Assembly: GCF_900302505.1 (NCBI RefSeq)
Contig: NZ_OMOJ01000002.1
Span: 682,001-746,000, forward strand
Source of the DNA: Pseudoprimorskyibacter insulae
Lineage (GTDB): Bacteria > Pseudomonadota > Alphaproteobacteria > Rhodobacterales > Rhodobacteraceae
Direction: 5' to 3'
Length of the DNA: 64,000 nucleotides
The first letter of the stretch is position 1. Every line of letters begins with the position of its first letter. Positions 45,570-54,349 of this stretch are shown one piece after another. The notes beneath the pieces were generated by a model. It saw only the letters and a list, made by a program, of their open reading frames with translations. It was not told where the DNA came from and ran no database searches. Made by a program: the position numbers and the translations under genes.

Positions 45570-46654
45570 CAGACGGTCTCCTTCCCGGTCAGGGCGAGGC
45601 GGTAATTGGTAAAGACGTCAACGGCCAGCAGGAAGAACAACAGCATCCCCTGGAACAGCTGGATCGACGCGCCGGGCAGGCCAAGCATCAGCTGTGCCAA
45701 TTCGCCCCCGATGTAGGTCAGCGCCATCAGCAGGCCCGCCAACAGAATGCCCACCGGGTGCAACCGGCCAAGGAAGGCCACGATGATCGCGGTAAAGCCG
45801 TATCCTGCGTTGAAGGTGGTGGTGATCTGACCGGCGGGGCCGGTGGCCTCAAACAGGCCAGCCGCCCCGGCCAAGGCCCCTGCAAGGCCAAGGCAGAACA
45901 CGATGATACGCGATGGGTTCACGCCCGCAAAGCGTGCGGCGCGGGGGGCTTCGCCGCTCAGGCGAATCTGAAAGCCAAGGATGTGCTGGCTCATGAGGAC
46001 ATAAGCGCCCAGAACCGCGATGAAGGCCGCGACAACACCCCAGTGCATCCCGGTGTTCATCAACAATTCGCTATTGTGGGCCGCGTCCCATTGTTTGAAA
46101 TTCCGCGATCCGGGAAAGCCCATGCCCTCGGGGTTGCGCAGCAGGCCAGAGGCGACCGAGTTCAGCACGTTCTGCGCCACATAGACCAGCATGAGCGAGA
46201 CAAGGATTTCATTGGTGCCGAATTTGACCTTGAGCAGCGCCGGGATCATCGCCCAAACCCAACCGCCCAGAATGCCGCAAAGCACCATCAGCGGGAAAAT
46301 CCAGATGCTGTCGGACGGGTAAAACGCAAGGCCTGCCGCCGCGCCGCAGACCGCGCCGATGATATATTGCCCTTCGGCCCCGATGTTCCAGATGCCTGCG
46401 CGGAACCCGATGCTAAGGCCGATGGCAATCAGGATCAAAGGCCCGGCTTTGACCAGCAGTTGCGGCCGCGAATAGGCGGCGAACTGTGGGTGGAACATCG
46501 GATCCCAGAAAATCGTGCGGATCGCTTCGAACGGGTCGCTGCCCAGGGCCATGAACATCAGCCCGCCAACGATCATGGTCAGCAGAACAGCGACGATCGG
46601 CGCGGACCAGATCCATGCCTTGGACGGCTGCGGGCGTTTTTCCAGTCGGATCAT
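45569..46654 (-). CDS. BMP-type ABC transporter permease A
   Basis: A 361-aa permease of the YufP/NupP type with eight or more membrane segments. FRAGIWNIGAEGQYIIGAVCGA and VKFGTNEILVSLMLVYVA are family signatures. It makes a heterodimer with permease B. A 99-nt gap separates it from the ATPase gene. Confidence 0.9.
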   Translation of the reverse strand: MIRLEKRPQPSKAWIWSAPIVAVLLTMIVGGLMFMALGSDPFEAIRTIFWDPMFHPQFAAYSRPQLLVKAGPLILIAIGLSIGFRAGIWNIGAEGQYIIGAVCGAAAGLAFYPSDSIWIFPLMVLCGILGGWVWAMIPALLKVKFGTNEILVSLMLVYVAQNVLNSVASGLLRNPEGMGFPGSRNFKQWDAAHNSELLMNTGMHWGVVAAFIAVLGAYVLMSQHILGFQIRLSGEAPRAARFAGVNPSRIIVFCLGLAGALAGAAGLFEATGPAGQITTTFNAGYGFTAIIVAFLGRLHPVGILLAGLLMALTYIGGELAQLMLGLPGASIQLFQGMLLFFLLAVDVFTNYRLALTGKETV

Positions 46655-46753
46655 TGCGCCCCTCCTGCGGATATGACGCCCTTGGCAGGCGGTGTTTGTG
46701 CGTATTTGGAAAGAGAAGAAGCGCGCGGGGTGGCGCGGTACTGGCGGCGTGGG

Positions 46754-48277
46754 TCACGCATGGGCATGGGCCACCTCCATGTCATGTGCACCGCCCATCA
46801 TCAGGCCGATTTGGTCAAGCGTCAGGGTCTCAACAGGGTGGATGACCGATAGGCGGCCTTCGTTCAACGCGCCGAACCGGTCCGAGACCTCCATCAATTC
46901 GTCCAGATCCTGACTGATGACGACGATGGCCGCGCCGCTGGCGGCAAGGTCCAGCAGCGCCTGACGAATGGCGGCGGCGGCGGCGGCATCGACGCCCCAT
47001 GTGGGTTGGTTGACTACCAGAACGCGGGGGCGTTGCAGGATTTCGCGGCCGATGACGAATTTTTGCAGGTTGCCACCAGACAGGGCGCGGGCGGCGGTGG
47101 CGGCGCTTGGGGTGCGCACGTCGAAGGCCTTGATGATCTTATCGGCGAAATTGCGGGCCTCGCCCCAACGGATCAACCCGCGTTTCGTCAGGTCTTGGCG
47201 CTTGGCAGCGGTCAGAAAGGCGTTTTCGGTCAGGCTCAGATCCGGGGCGGCGGCATGGCCCAGCCGTTCTTCGGGGGCGCAAAGCAGGCCCAAGGCGCGG
47301 CGTTTGACCGGCCCCATGGCCCCAACTGCGGTTTCGGCAAGCCAGACGCTTTGCGCCATGCTGCGCCGTTCGCCGGACAGGGCGGCCAGCAATTCATCCT
47401 GACCATTGCCCGCAACACCGCCAATCCCGAGGATTTCGCCCGCATGGACCTGAAAGCTGATGTCGCGCAGGGGTGTGCCGAAGTTGCCGGGCGCGGCCAG
47501 GCTAAGGCCTTCGACCTGAAGCAGGACCGCACCTTTGTCGCGCGGTTTGGGTTCAGGCGTGTTGAAGCTGGCACCGACCATCATTTCCGCCAATTCGCGG
47601 GCGGTGGTGTCGGCGGGTGTGCAGGTGGCGACCTTTTTGCCAAGCCGCAAAATGGTGGCCGTGTCACAAAGCGCGCGGATTTCTTCGAGCTTGTGGCTGA
47701 TGTACAGGATCGAGGTGCCTTCGGCGCGAAGCTGGCGCAGGGTCTGGAACAGGATGTCCACCTCTTGAGGAGTCAGAACCGAGGTCGGTTCATCCATAAT
47801 CAGCAAGCGCGGGTTCTGCAAAAGGCAGCGGATGATTTCCACCCGCTGGCGTTCGCCCGCGGACAATGTGCCGACCACGCGGCCCGGTTCCAGCGGCAGG
47901 CCGTAGGCTTCGGATACGTCGCGGATCTGGCGGGCCAGATCGCGGGGTTTGGGCGGGTTCTCCATGCCCAATGCCACGTTTTCGGCGACGGTCAGGGCAT
48001 CGAACAGCGAAAAGTGCTGAAACACCATGGCCACGCCAGCGGCCCGTGCGGCGCGGGGTTCGGCGGGGGTATAGGGGGCGCCTTTCAGGGTCATCTGGCC
48101 TTGGTCGGGTTTGACCAGACCATAGATCATTTTGACCAGCGTGGATTTGCCCGCGCCGTTTTCACCAAGTAGCGCGTGGATCTCTCCGGGGCGGATGTCA
48201 AACGACACGTCGTCATTGGCGACAACGCCCGGATAGGCCTTTGTCAGGCCCTTGAGGCTGAGAAGGGTGTCTCCCAC
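46754..48277 (-). CDS. BMP-type ABC transporter ATP-binding protein (GTG start)
   Basis: A 507-aa protein with two ABC ATPase domains, as in nucleoside and sugar importers of this branch. The first Walker A is GENGAGKS, followed by LSAGERQRVEI; the second domain has GVAGNGQDELL and LSGGNLQKF. The start is GTG at 48277, which overlaps the last 34 nt of xdhC, so it is translationally tied to the xanthine dehydrogenase genes. This supports purine import. Confidence 0.92.
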   Translation of the reverse strand: MGDTLLSLKGLTKAYPGVVANDDVSFDIRPGEIHALLGENGAGKSTLVKMIYGLVKPDQGQMTLKGAPYTPAEPRAARAAGVAMVFQHFSLFDALTVAENVALGMENPPKPRDLARQIRDVSEAYGLPLEPGRVVGTLSAGERQRVEIIRCLLQNPRLLIMDEPTSVLTPQEVDILFQTLRQLRAEGTSILYISHKLEEIRALCDTATILRLGKKVATCTPADTTARELAEMMVGASFNTPEPKPRDKGAVLLQVEGLSLAAPGNFGTPLRDISFQVHAGEILGIGGVAGNGQDELLAALSGERRSMAQSVWLAETAVGAMGPVKRRALGLLCAPEERLGHAAAPDLSLTENAFLTAAKRQDLTKRGLIRWGEARNFADKIIKAFDVRTPSAATAARALSGGNLQKFVIGREILQRPRVLVVNQPTWGVDAAAAAAIRQALLDLAASGAAIVVISQDLDELMEVSDRFGALNEGRLSVIHPVETLTLDQIGLMMGGAHDMEVAHAHA

Positions 48278-49179
48278 CGTGTACCGTCCCTATTTTGTTT
48301 TTGACTCAATAACTGGGCTGCCACCCCAATCGCAATGGAGGCAGGACTTTTGCCCAAGGATTTTTGACCAATCGGACAGCAAATGCCATCTATCCGGGCG
48401 TCTGGATGCCCCAATCTGCGCAGGCGTTTGCGAAAGCGCGCCCATTTCGTGGCTGATCCGATCAGCCCGGCAAAGGCGAATCCGCGTGCCAGCAGGGTAT
48501 GGCACAGCGCCAGATCCAATTCATGGCTGTAGGTCAGCACCAGATGCATCGCCTCTTGGGGGGCGTGGGCGGCAAGGCGTGCGGGATCGGGCGTTGGCAG
48601 GGGCGTGACGCCATCGGGGACCGTTTGCGGGAAACGGTCCGGGGCGGTGTCGATCCAGGTAATCTCAAATTCGGGCAGGTCTTGCAGAATGGTGACCAGC
48701 GCCCGCCCCACATGGCCTGCGCCCCAGATCCACAGCGGCGTGCGGTCTTGGGCCAGCGGTTCGATCAGCCAGCCTTGTTGCAATTGCGTGTCGGGCAGGT
48801 GGCCTTGGGCGCGGGCCTTGTCCAAGACGCGATGCACGGACAAGGGGCAATCGCCGGGGCCGCGCGCGTAGACAGGGCCGGTGATCGCTGTGACGGCGGC
48901 GGCGTTGAACTGTTCGGTCCAGAGCGTGACCGACCCGCCGCAGCACTGTCCCAGCTCTGGCCCCAAGGCGTGGCGTGTTGCGCCGCTGCGGGCAAAGGCG
49001 TGGCGGGCGGCCTCATATTCCAATGTGCCGCCGCCGATGGTGCCCGATTGCCCGCCGTCCCAGACCAGCATGCTGGCCCCAACTTCGCGGGGGGCGGAAC
49101 CTGCGACCTCGGCGATGACGACGCGGGCGACATGGCCATGCGCCTCAACTGCGGACCCTAGGGCGGCAAGGTCAAACAT
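48244..49179 (-). CDS. xdhC: XdhC, xanthine dehydrogenase cofactor-loading factor
   Basis: A 311-aa accessory protein of the XdhC/CoxI family that binds and sulfurates molybdenum cofactor and inserts it into XDH. N-terminal SAPREVGASMLV and the C-terminal Rossmann part GAGHVGRAL, plus CCPIGQKSLGKSPASIAIG, are typical. The start overlaps xdhB by 8 nt, and its 3' end overlaps the ABC ATPase start by 34 nt. Confidence 0.92.
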   Translation of the reverse strand: MFDLAALGSAVEAHGHVARVVIAEVAGSAPREVGASMLVWDGGQSGTIGGGTLEYEAARHAFARSGATRHALGPELGQCCGGSVTLWTEQFNAAAVTAITGPVYARGPGDCPLSVHRVLDKARAQGHLPDTQLQQGWLIEPLAQDRTPLWIWGAGHVGRALVTILQDLPEFEITWIDTAPDRFPQTVPDGVTPLPTPDPARLAAHAPQEAMHLVLTYSHELDLALCHTLLARGFAFAGLIGSATKWARFRKRLRRLGHPDARIDGICCPIGQKSLGKSPASIAIGVAAQLLSQKQNRDGTRWETPFSASRA

Positions 49180-51466
49180 GGCGCACCTGATCCAGCGTTG
49201 TCAGAATGCGTTCGGGCGTGGCGGGGGCATTGAGCGCCGGGTAAAGGCCCCCGCAGGCGGCAATCGCGTCAGATAGGGCCATCAGCACAGATATTCCGTG
49301 CATGAACGGCGGCTCACCCACTGCTTTGGACCGATAGATCGTGTCTTCGCGGTTCGGGGCATCCCAAAGCGAGACATTGAACACCGGCGGGCGGTCGGAG
49401 CAGGCGGGGATCTTGTAGGTTGATGGCGCATGGGTGCGCAGACGGCCCGCTCGGTCCCAGACCAATTCTTCTGTGGTCAGCCAGCCAGCCCCTTGGACAA
49501 AGCCGCCCTCGACCTGACCGATGTCCAGTGCCGGGTTAAGCGAGGCCCCGGCGTCATGCAGGATATCCGTGCGCAGAATGCGATTTTCGCCGGTCAGCGT
49601 ATCAATCACCACCTCGCTACAGGCGGCACCATAGGCAAAGTACAGGAACGGGCGGCCTTGGCCCGCGATCCGATCCCACGCCACATGCGGGGTCTTGTAA
49701 AACCCGGTGGAGGACAGGCTGACCCGGCCTTCATAGGCGCGTTTGGCTGCTTCCGCGAAGGGCATGGATTGGCCTGCGACACTTACCATTCCGTCCGCGA
49801 ATTGTACCTCTGCAATGGCGCATTGCGCCTGATCCGCTAGAAACCCGGCGATCCGGTCGCGGATCGTGTCGCAGGCGGCCTTGACGGCCATTCCGTTCAG
49901 ATCGGACCCGGACGAAGCCGCCGTGGCCGAGGTGTTGGGCACTTTGGCGGTGTCCGTTGCAGTGATCTGGATCGCCTCAAGCGGCAGGCCAAACCGTGCG
50001 GCGGCGACTTGGGCGACCTTTTGGAACAGGCCTTGGCCCATTTCCGTGCCGCCGTGGTTCACCCGGACCGATCCGTCTTGGTAGACATGCACCAAGGCTC
50101 CGGCCTGATTGAGATGGGTCAGAGTAAAGGATATGCCAAATTTCACCGGCGTCAGCGCAAGGCCGCGTTTGATCAGCGGGTTTGCGGCGTTCCATTCGGC
50201 CACCGCCTTGCGCCGTTCGGCGTAGTTGCATTGCGCGGCCAGCTTGGCCGTCAGGTCATGCAGGATGAAATCCTGCACCGGCTGGCCGTAGGGGGTGGTT
50301 TGAACCGCCGGTGCGGCGTCACTGGCGGGGGCATAGTAATTGGCGGTGCGCACCTGCAATGGGTCGCGCCCCACCGCATGGGCGACGTGATCAAGCACGC
50401 GTTCAATCCCCAGCATTCCCTGCGGGCCGCCAAAGCCACGATAAGCGGTGGCGCTTTGGGTATTTGTGCGCAGCCGGTGGCTTTCAATGCGGATATGCGG
50501 CAGCCAATAGGCGTTATCGGCGTGCAGCATCGCGCGGTCCGCGACGGGCAGCGACAAATCCTGCGCCCAGCCGCAGCGGGTGAAGTGCTGAAACTCCAGC
50601 CCCAGAATGCGCCCGTCATCATCATAGCCGACGGTATAGTCGATGCGGAAATCATGGCGCTTGCCGGTGATCATAAAGTCATCGTCACGGTCATAGCGCA
50701 TCTTGACCGGCTTGCCCGTCATTCGGGCCACGACAGCGCAGGAAATGGCCAGCGCGTTGCCTTGGCTTTCCTTGCCGCCAAACCCGCCGCCCATTCGCCG
50801 CGTTTCAACGCGCACCGCGCTCATCGGCAGGTGCAGGGCGTGGGCCACCTTATGTTGCACCTCGGTCGGATGCTGGGTTGAGGAATGCACGACCATGTCG
50901 CCGCCGTCTTGCGGCAGCGCGATGGCGGCGTGGCCTTCCAGATAGAAATGCTCTTGCCCGCCCATCTCAATCCGGCCTTCCAGCCGGTGGGGCGCTGTGT
51001 CGATCGCCTCGCCCGCCTCGCCCCGTTCCCAGATGCGGGGGCCGTCTTCGAAACGAGAATCGGCGGCAAGGGCCTCCTCAATCGTCAGGATCGCGTCGCG
51101 GGGCTGATAGTCGACCTTGGCCAGACGCGCGGCCTTTCGGGCGGCCAAATGGCTGGTGGCCACCACCAGAAACACCGGCTGGCCCAGATATTGGACATGC
51201 GCGCCGGACAGCAAAGGTTCGTCATGGTTGGAAGGCGAACAATCGCAATCGCCGGGCAGGTCTTTGGCCTCTAGCACCATGACAACGCCGGGGGCGCTTC
51301 GAACGGCGCCCAGATCCAAGGCGCTGATACGCCCGTGCGCGATCTCGGCCAAGCCAAAGGCCAGATGCAACGTGTTGGCGGGCAAGGGGATGTCATCAAT
51401 ATAGCGGGCCGCGCCAGTCACGTGCAGCGGGGCAGAATCGTGCGGATGGGGTTTTGAGACGCTCAT
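49172..51466 (-). CDS. xdhB: Xanthine dehydrogenase, molybdopterin-binding large subunit
   Basis: A 764-aa catalytic subunit. GGGFGGKESQ binds the cofactor, and TAASSGSDLNG and the C-terminal GEPPFMHG region (with the conserved catalytic Glu nearby) are characteristic. It oxidises hypoxanthine to xanthine and urate together with XdhA. It overlaps xdhA by 4 nt and xdhC by 8 nt. Confidence 0.95.
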   Translation of the reverse strand: MSVSKPHPHDSAPLHVTGAARYIDDIPLPANTLHLAFGLAEIAHGRISALDLGAVRSAPGVVMVLEAKDLPGDCDCSPSNHDEPLLSGAHVQYLGQPVFLVVATSHLAARKAARLAKVDYQPRDAILTIEEALAADSRFEDGPRIWERGEAGEAIDTAPHRLEGRIEMGGQEHFYLEGHAAIALPQDGGDMVVHSSTQHPTEVQHKVAHALHLPMSAVRVETRRMGGGFGGKESQGNALAISCAVVARMTGKPVKMRYDRDDDFMITGKRHDFRIDYTVGYDDDGRILGLEFQHFTRCGWAQDLSLPVADRAMLHADNAYWLPHIRIESHRLRTNTQSATAYRGFGGPQGMLGIERVLDHVAHAVGRDPLQVRTANYYAPASDAAPAVQTTPYGQPVQDFILHDLTAKLAAQCNYAERRKAVAEWNAANPLIKRGLALTPVKFGISFTLTHLNQAGALVHVYQDGSVRVNHGGTEMGQGLFQKVAQVAAARFGLPLEAIQITATDTAKVPNTSATAASSGSDLNGMAVKAACDTIRDRIAGFLADQAQCAIAEVQFADGMVSVAGQSMPFAEAAKRAYEGRVSLSSTGFYKTPHVAWDRIAGQGRPFLYFAYGAACSEVVIDTLTGENRILRTDILHDAGASLNPALDIGQVEGGFVQGAGWLTTEELVWDRAGRLRTHAPSTYKIPACSDRPPVFNVSLWDAPNREDTIYRSKAVGEPPFMHGISVLMALSDAIAACGGLYPALNAPATPERILTTLDQVRHV

Positions 51467-52839
51467 GCCTGCACCTTTCGGATGTCGGTGGAGGTGCCCG
51501 CCAGATCATGGGCGTAACGGACCAACATGTTCTGCGCCGCCTTCAGGCGGTAGGTTGCCCCTGCGCGCATGTCCGACATTGGGGTGAAATCCTCGGCCAG
51601 ATGGGCCGCAGCGGCTTGCGCGGCCTCAACCGACCAAGGTTTGCCGATCAGCGCGGCCTCAGTCGCAGACGCACGGGCCGGAATGCCCGCCATCCCGCCA
51701 AAGGCGATGCGGGCGGATTGCACCACGCCATCGGTGACAGTCACATTGAACGCACCGCAGACCGCAGAAATATCCTGATCGAACCGTTTTGACAGCTTGT
51801 AGACCCGTAGCGCGGTTTGCCCCTTGGGCACGGTGACGGCTTCGACAAATTCGCCCGGCGCGCGGTCCTGTTTGCCGTAGTCTAGGAAAAACGCCTCAAT
51901 CGGCAGGTCGCGGGTCTGGCCATCCCGGTGCAAATGCAGGGTCGCGCCCATCGCGATCAGCGCGGGCGGGTTGTCACCGATGGGCGAGCCATTGGCGATG
52001 TTGCCGCCGATGGTCGCCGCCGCCCGCACTTGGGTCGAGCCATAGCGGCGCAGCATTTCGGCATAGCTGGGGGCGTGGGTCTGCATCAGGGTTAGTACGC
52101 GGTCGATCGTGACGCCTGCACCAATGCGCAGGGTGTCGCCGGTGTCGTCGATTTGTTGCAACTCGGTGCAGCGGCCCAAGAAAATCAGCTTGTCCAAATC
52201 GCGCAATTGCTTGGTGACCCAAAGGCCCACATCGGTTGCGCCTGCGACCAGCGTTGCGTCTGGATGGGCGCCATACAGCGCCGACAGGTCGGCCAAGGTT
52301 TCGGGGGCTGCGGGTAGGGTTCCATCGCCGCGCGGGGCGATGGGCAGATCGGCGCCGGGGGTTAGCCAAGCTGGCACGGGGTCGGCGCTGGCGGCCTCGG
52401 CTGCGCGGATGATCGGGGCGTAGCCGGTGCAGCGGCACAGGTTCCCGGCCAGCACGTCGTCATGCCCGGCCTCGCCGTTCAGATGCGCCACGGCCAGCGA
52501 CGCCACGATGCCGGGCGTGCAAAAGCCGCACTGGCTGCCGTGATGGTCGACCATCGCGCGTTGAACCGGATGAAGCCGCCCATCCGGCGCGGCCAGCCCT
52601 TCGACGGTGGTGACCGATTTGCCGTTCAGTTGCGGCAGGAACAGGATGCAGCCGTTGAGCGCCCGGCTGCCTGCGTCATCCGTCACCATGACCGTACAAG
52701 CGCCGCAGTCGCCTTCGTTGCAGCCTTCCTTGGTGCCGGTCAGGCCCCGGTTTTCGCGCAGCCAATCAAGCAGCGTGACCGTCGGGGCCACGTTGCCGAT
52801 GTCCACTCTCTCTCCGTTGAGAAGAAAGGTGATGTCCAT
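51463..52839 (-). CDS. xdhA: Xanthine dehydrogenase, FeS/FAD small subunit
   Basis: A 458-aa subunit fusing two [2Fe-2S] clusters and the FAD domain. Cluster cysteines are C40, C45, C48 and C64, and C104, C107, C135 and C137 (GCNEGDCGAC, CGFCTPG, LCRCTGY). The FAD-binding part follows (ATIGGNIANGSP). The start at 52839 gives the canonical N-terminus; the upstream frame extension is unsupported. It is the first gene of the xdhABC-transporter run. Confidence 0.95.
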   Translation of the reverse strand: MDITFLLNGERVDIGNVAPTVTLLDWLRENRGLTGTKEGCNEGDCGACTVMVTDDAGSRALNGCILFLPQLNGKSVTTVEGLAAPDGRLHPVQRAMVDHHGSQCGFCTPGIVASLAVAHLNGEAGHDDVLAGNLCRCTGYAPIIRAAEAASADPVPAWLTPGADLPIAPRGDGTLPAAPETLADLSALYGAHPDATLVAGATDVGLWVTKQLRDLDKLIFLGRCTELQQIDDTGDTLRIGAGVTIDRVLTLMQTHAPSYAEMLRRYGSTQVRAAATIGGNIANGSPIGDNPPALIAMGATLHLHRDGQTRDLPIEAFFLDYGKQDRAPGEFVEAVTVPKGQTALRVYKLSKRFDQDISAVCGAFNVTVTDGVVQSARIAFGGMAGIPARASATEAALIGKPWSVEAAQAAAAHLAEDFTPMSDMRAGATYRLKAAQNMLVRYAHDLAGTSTDIRKVQA

Positions 52840-52963
52840 AGTGCAAACCCGCCGCCTTACCACAGTGGTCGTAAAGGCCCGCCTTCGATGCGGCGTAGAA
52901 GGCAGACCCGTTTGACAGGCTAGGCAGTGGGTTTCGCGCTTGGCAAGGGAAAATGTCGTGTCA

Positions 52964-52984
52964 CTTGCCCGGAAATCGGGCAAG
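52964..52984 (-). terminator. Hairpin after the SRPBCC operon
   Basis: Perfect 8-bp stem CTTGCCCG-N5-CGGGCAAG, 8 nt past the SRPBCC stop on the minus strand. The T tract is weak (ATTTT 10 nt later), so termination is uncertain. Confidence 0.5.
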
Positions 52985-52992
52985 CGCCTAGA

Positions 52993-53460
52993 TCACAGGC
53001 TTTTGGCCAGATCTTCCAGCTGGGTTGCTGCCGCGCCCCAACCGTCATGGAAGCCCATCTTTTCGTGCTGGTCCTTGGCCTCGACCGTGTTGTGCATGGC
53101 AATCGCCCGATACAGCGTGCCGCCATCCTGCGGGGTCAGCGTGATCGACGAGGTCAGGAACACCTTGTCATTGGGGCGATACCCTTCACTGAGCGCATCG
53201 GTCGAGACCAGCTTTTGGTTCGGGATCACCTCAAGGAAACAGGTGCGGTATGGCACCTCTTCGCCCTCGGGCCCGCGCATGATGAAGTTGAATCGGCCAC
53301 CGGGGCGTGGGTCGATATCGGCATCGGTGACGCACCACGGTTTCGGGCAGAACCATTGTTCCAGCAGGCTCGGTTCGGTCCAGCAGCGATAAATGGTTTC
53401 GGGGCTGGCCTTGATGTGCCGGACAAGTTCGAGGTCCAGCACGGGGTTGAATTGGGTCAT
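52993..53460 (-). CDS. SRPBCC (AHSA1-like) domain protein 1
   Basis: A 155-aa protein of the START/Bet v1-like SRPBCC superfamily, AHSA1 branch. LVRHIKASPETIYRCWTEPSLLEQWFCP is the typical first block and the C-terminal HEKMGFHDGWGAAATQLEDLA closes the helix-grip fold. Such proteins bind hydrophobic ligands or Hsp90-like partners. It lies in an operon with an ArsR regulator and a second SRPBCC protein, a common trio. The ligand is unknown. Confidence 0.9.
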   Translation of the reverse strand: MTQFNPVLDLELVRHIKASPETIYRCWTEPSLLEQWFCPKPWCVTDADIDPRPGGRFNFIMRGPEGEEVPYRTCFLEVIPNQKLVSTDALSEGYRPNDKVFLTSSITLTPQDGGTLYRAIAMHNTVEAKDQHEKMGFHDGWGAAATQLEDLAKSL

Positions 53461-53469
53461 TGTATGGTC

Positions 53470-53934
53470 CTAGCGCGTGAAAGAATGCCCGTCGGCGACA
53501 AGGGTTTTGAGGCGGTTGAGAGAATGGTCCCAGCCGGACTGGTGTTCGTTGGGGCCATCGGGCCCCACAAAGGAATGGGTGGTCAGTTCAACCGTCAGGG
53601 TGGTTGCTGCACCTGATTGAACCAAGTGGTAGCTAACTAGGCTGGTCGTCAGGATATCGCCGCCGATGATCAGCGTTTCGGTAAAGCTGGCAACGGGCGC
53701 GGACAGTTTCAGCCAGTAGGTGTCGACGATGAAGTCGGGGGCATCCGCAGGCCCGCAGCGGTGGCGATCCCGGCCGCCTTCACGCACATCGGCTTGATCG
53801 ACGATCAACACATGTTCGTCCGAAGGCGTGCCCCAAATTTCCCGCGCCTTGGCGTCGGTCAGCAGGTGCCACAGGCGGTCGGGGGCGCAGGCAATGTCGC
53901 GGGTGAAGGTGAATGAACCGGTGTCCAAAGTCAT
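53470..53934 (-). CDS. SRPBCC domain protein 2
   Basis: A 154-aa SRPBCC-superfamily protein. FTRDIACAPDRLWHLLTDAKAREIWG and the C-terminal NEHQSGWDHSLNRLKTLV match the fold. It is only loosely similar to its neighbour. The start at 53934 overlaps the ArsR stop by 4 nt. The ligand is unknown. Confidence 0.88.
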   Translation of the reverse strand: MTLDTGSFTFTRDIACAPDRLWHLLTDAKAREIWGTPSDEHVLIVDQADVREGGRDRHRCGPADAPDFIVDTYWLKLSAPVASFTETLIIGGDILTTSLVSYHLVQSGAATTLTVELTTHSFVGPDGPNEHQSGWDHSLNRLKTLVADGHSFTR

Positions 53935-54260
53935 TTCGTCTCTCTTTCCAATTGTTCGGCCAAAAGCTGAAGCCGGTCCAACCGGCCTTCCCAGATGCGG
54001 CGCTGGCGGTTCAGCCAATGTTCGGCCTCGGCCAGAGGCGCGGCCTCGATATGAACGGTGCGCACGCGGCCCTTCTTTTCCGACCGTACGAGGCCCGCGG
54101 CCTCCAGCACTTTGAGGTGCTTCATGAAGGTCGGCAGGGCGATATCGTGCGGCGCGTGCAATTCGCTGACCGGGGCGGGGCCTTCGGCCAGCCGCTCGAT
54201 CACCGCGCGGCGGGTCGGGTCTGATATGGCGCCAAAGAATGTGTCAAGATTGTTAGTCAT
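53931..54260 (-). CDS. ArsR-family transcription regulator
   Basis: A 109-aa winged-helix repressor. FFGAISDPTRRAVIERLAEGP and the recognition helix LPTFMKHLKVLEAAGLV are the ArsR signature. It lacks the paired metal-binding cysteines of ArsR/SmtB and belongs to the type linked to SRPBCC proteins, so an organic ligand or protein signal is more likely than a metal. It is the first gene of the operon, with two operator-like boxes around its start. Confidence 0.92.
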   Translation of the reverse strand: MTNNLDTFFGAISDPTRRAVIERLAEGPAPVSELHAPHDIALPTFMKHLKVLEAAGLVRSEKKGRVRTVHIEAAPLAEAEHWLNRQRRIWEGRLDRLQLLAEQLERETK

Positions 54261-54268
54261 GTGGCTAA
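54253..54268. promoter_or_regulatory. Operator-like box 1 at the arsR start
   Basis: TTAGTCATGTGGCTAA, an imperfect palindrome with TTAG/CTAA ends, overlaps the start codon. It matches box 2 at 12 of 16 positions. Confidence 0.4.
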
Positions 54269-54302
54269 GTTTTCACGTAGCGTTGATTCTGGCAAGAAAA
54301 AC

Positions 54303-54318
54303 TTTACCATCTGGCTAA
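54303..54318. promoter_or_regulatory. Operator-like box 2 upstream of arsR
   Basis: TTTACCATCTGGCTAA, 50 nt from box 1 and similar to it. The two boxes flank the expected promoter, an arrangement expected for autorepression. Confidence 0.4.
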
Positions 54319-54349
54319 CTAATTTCGTGAAAGCCCGAGTTGGCCCGCC

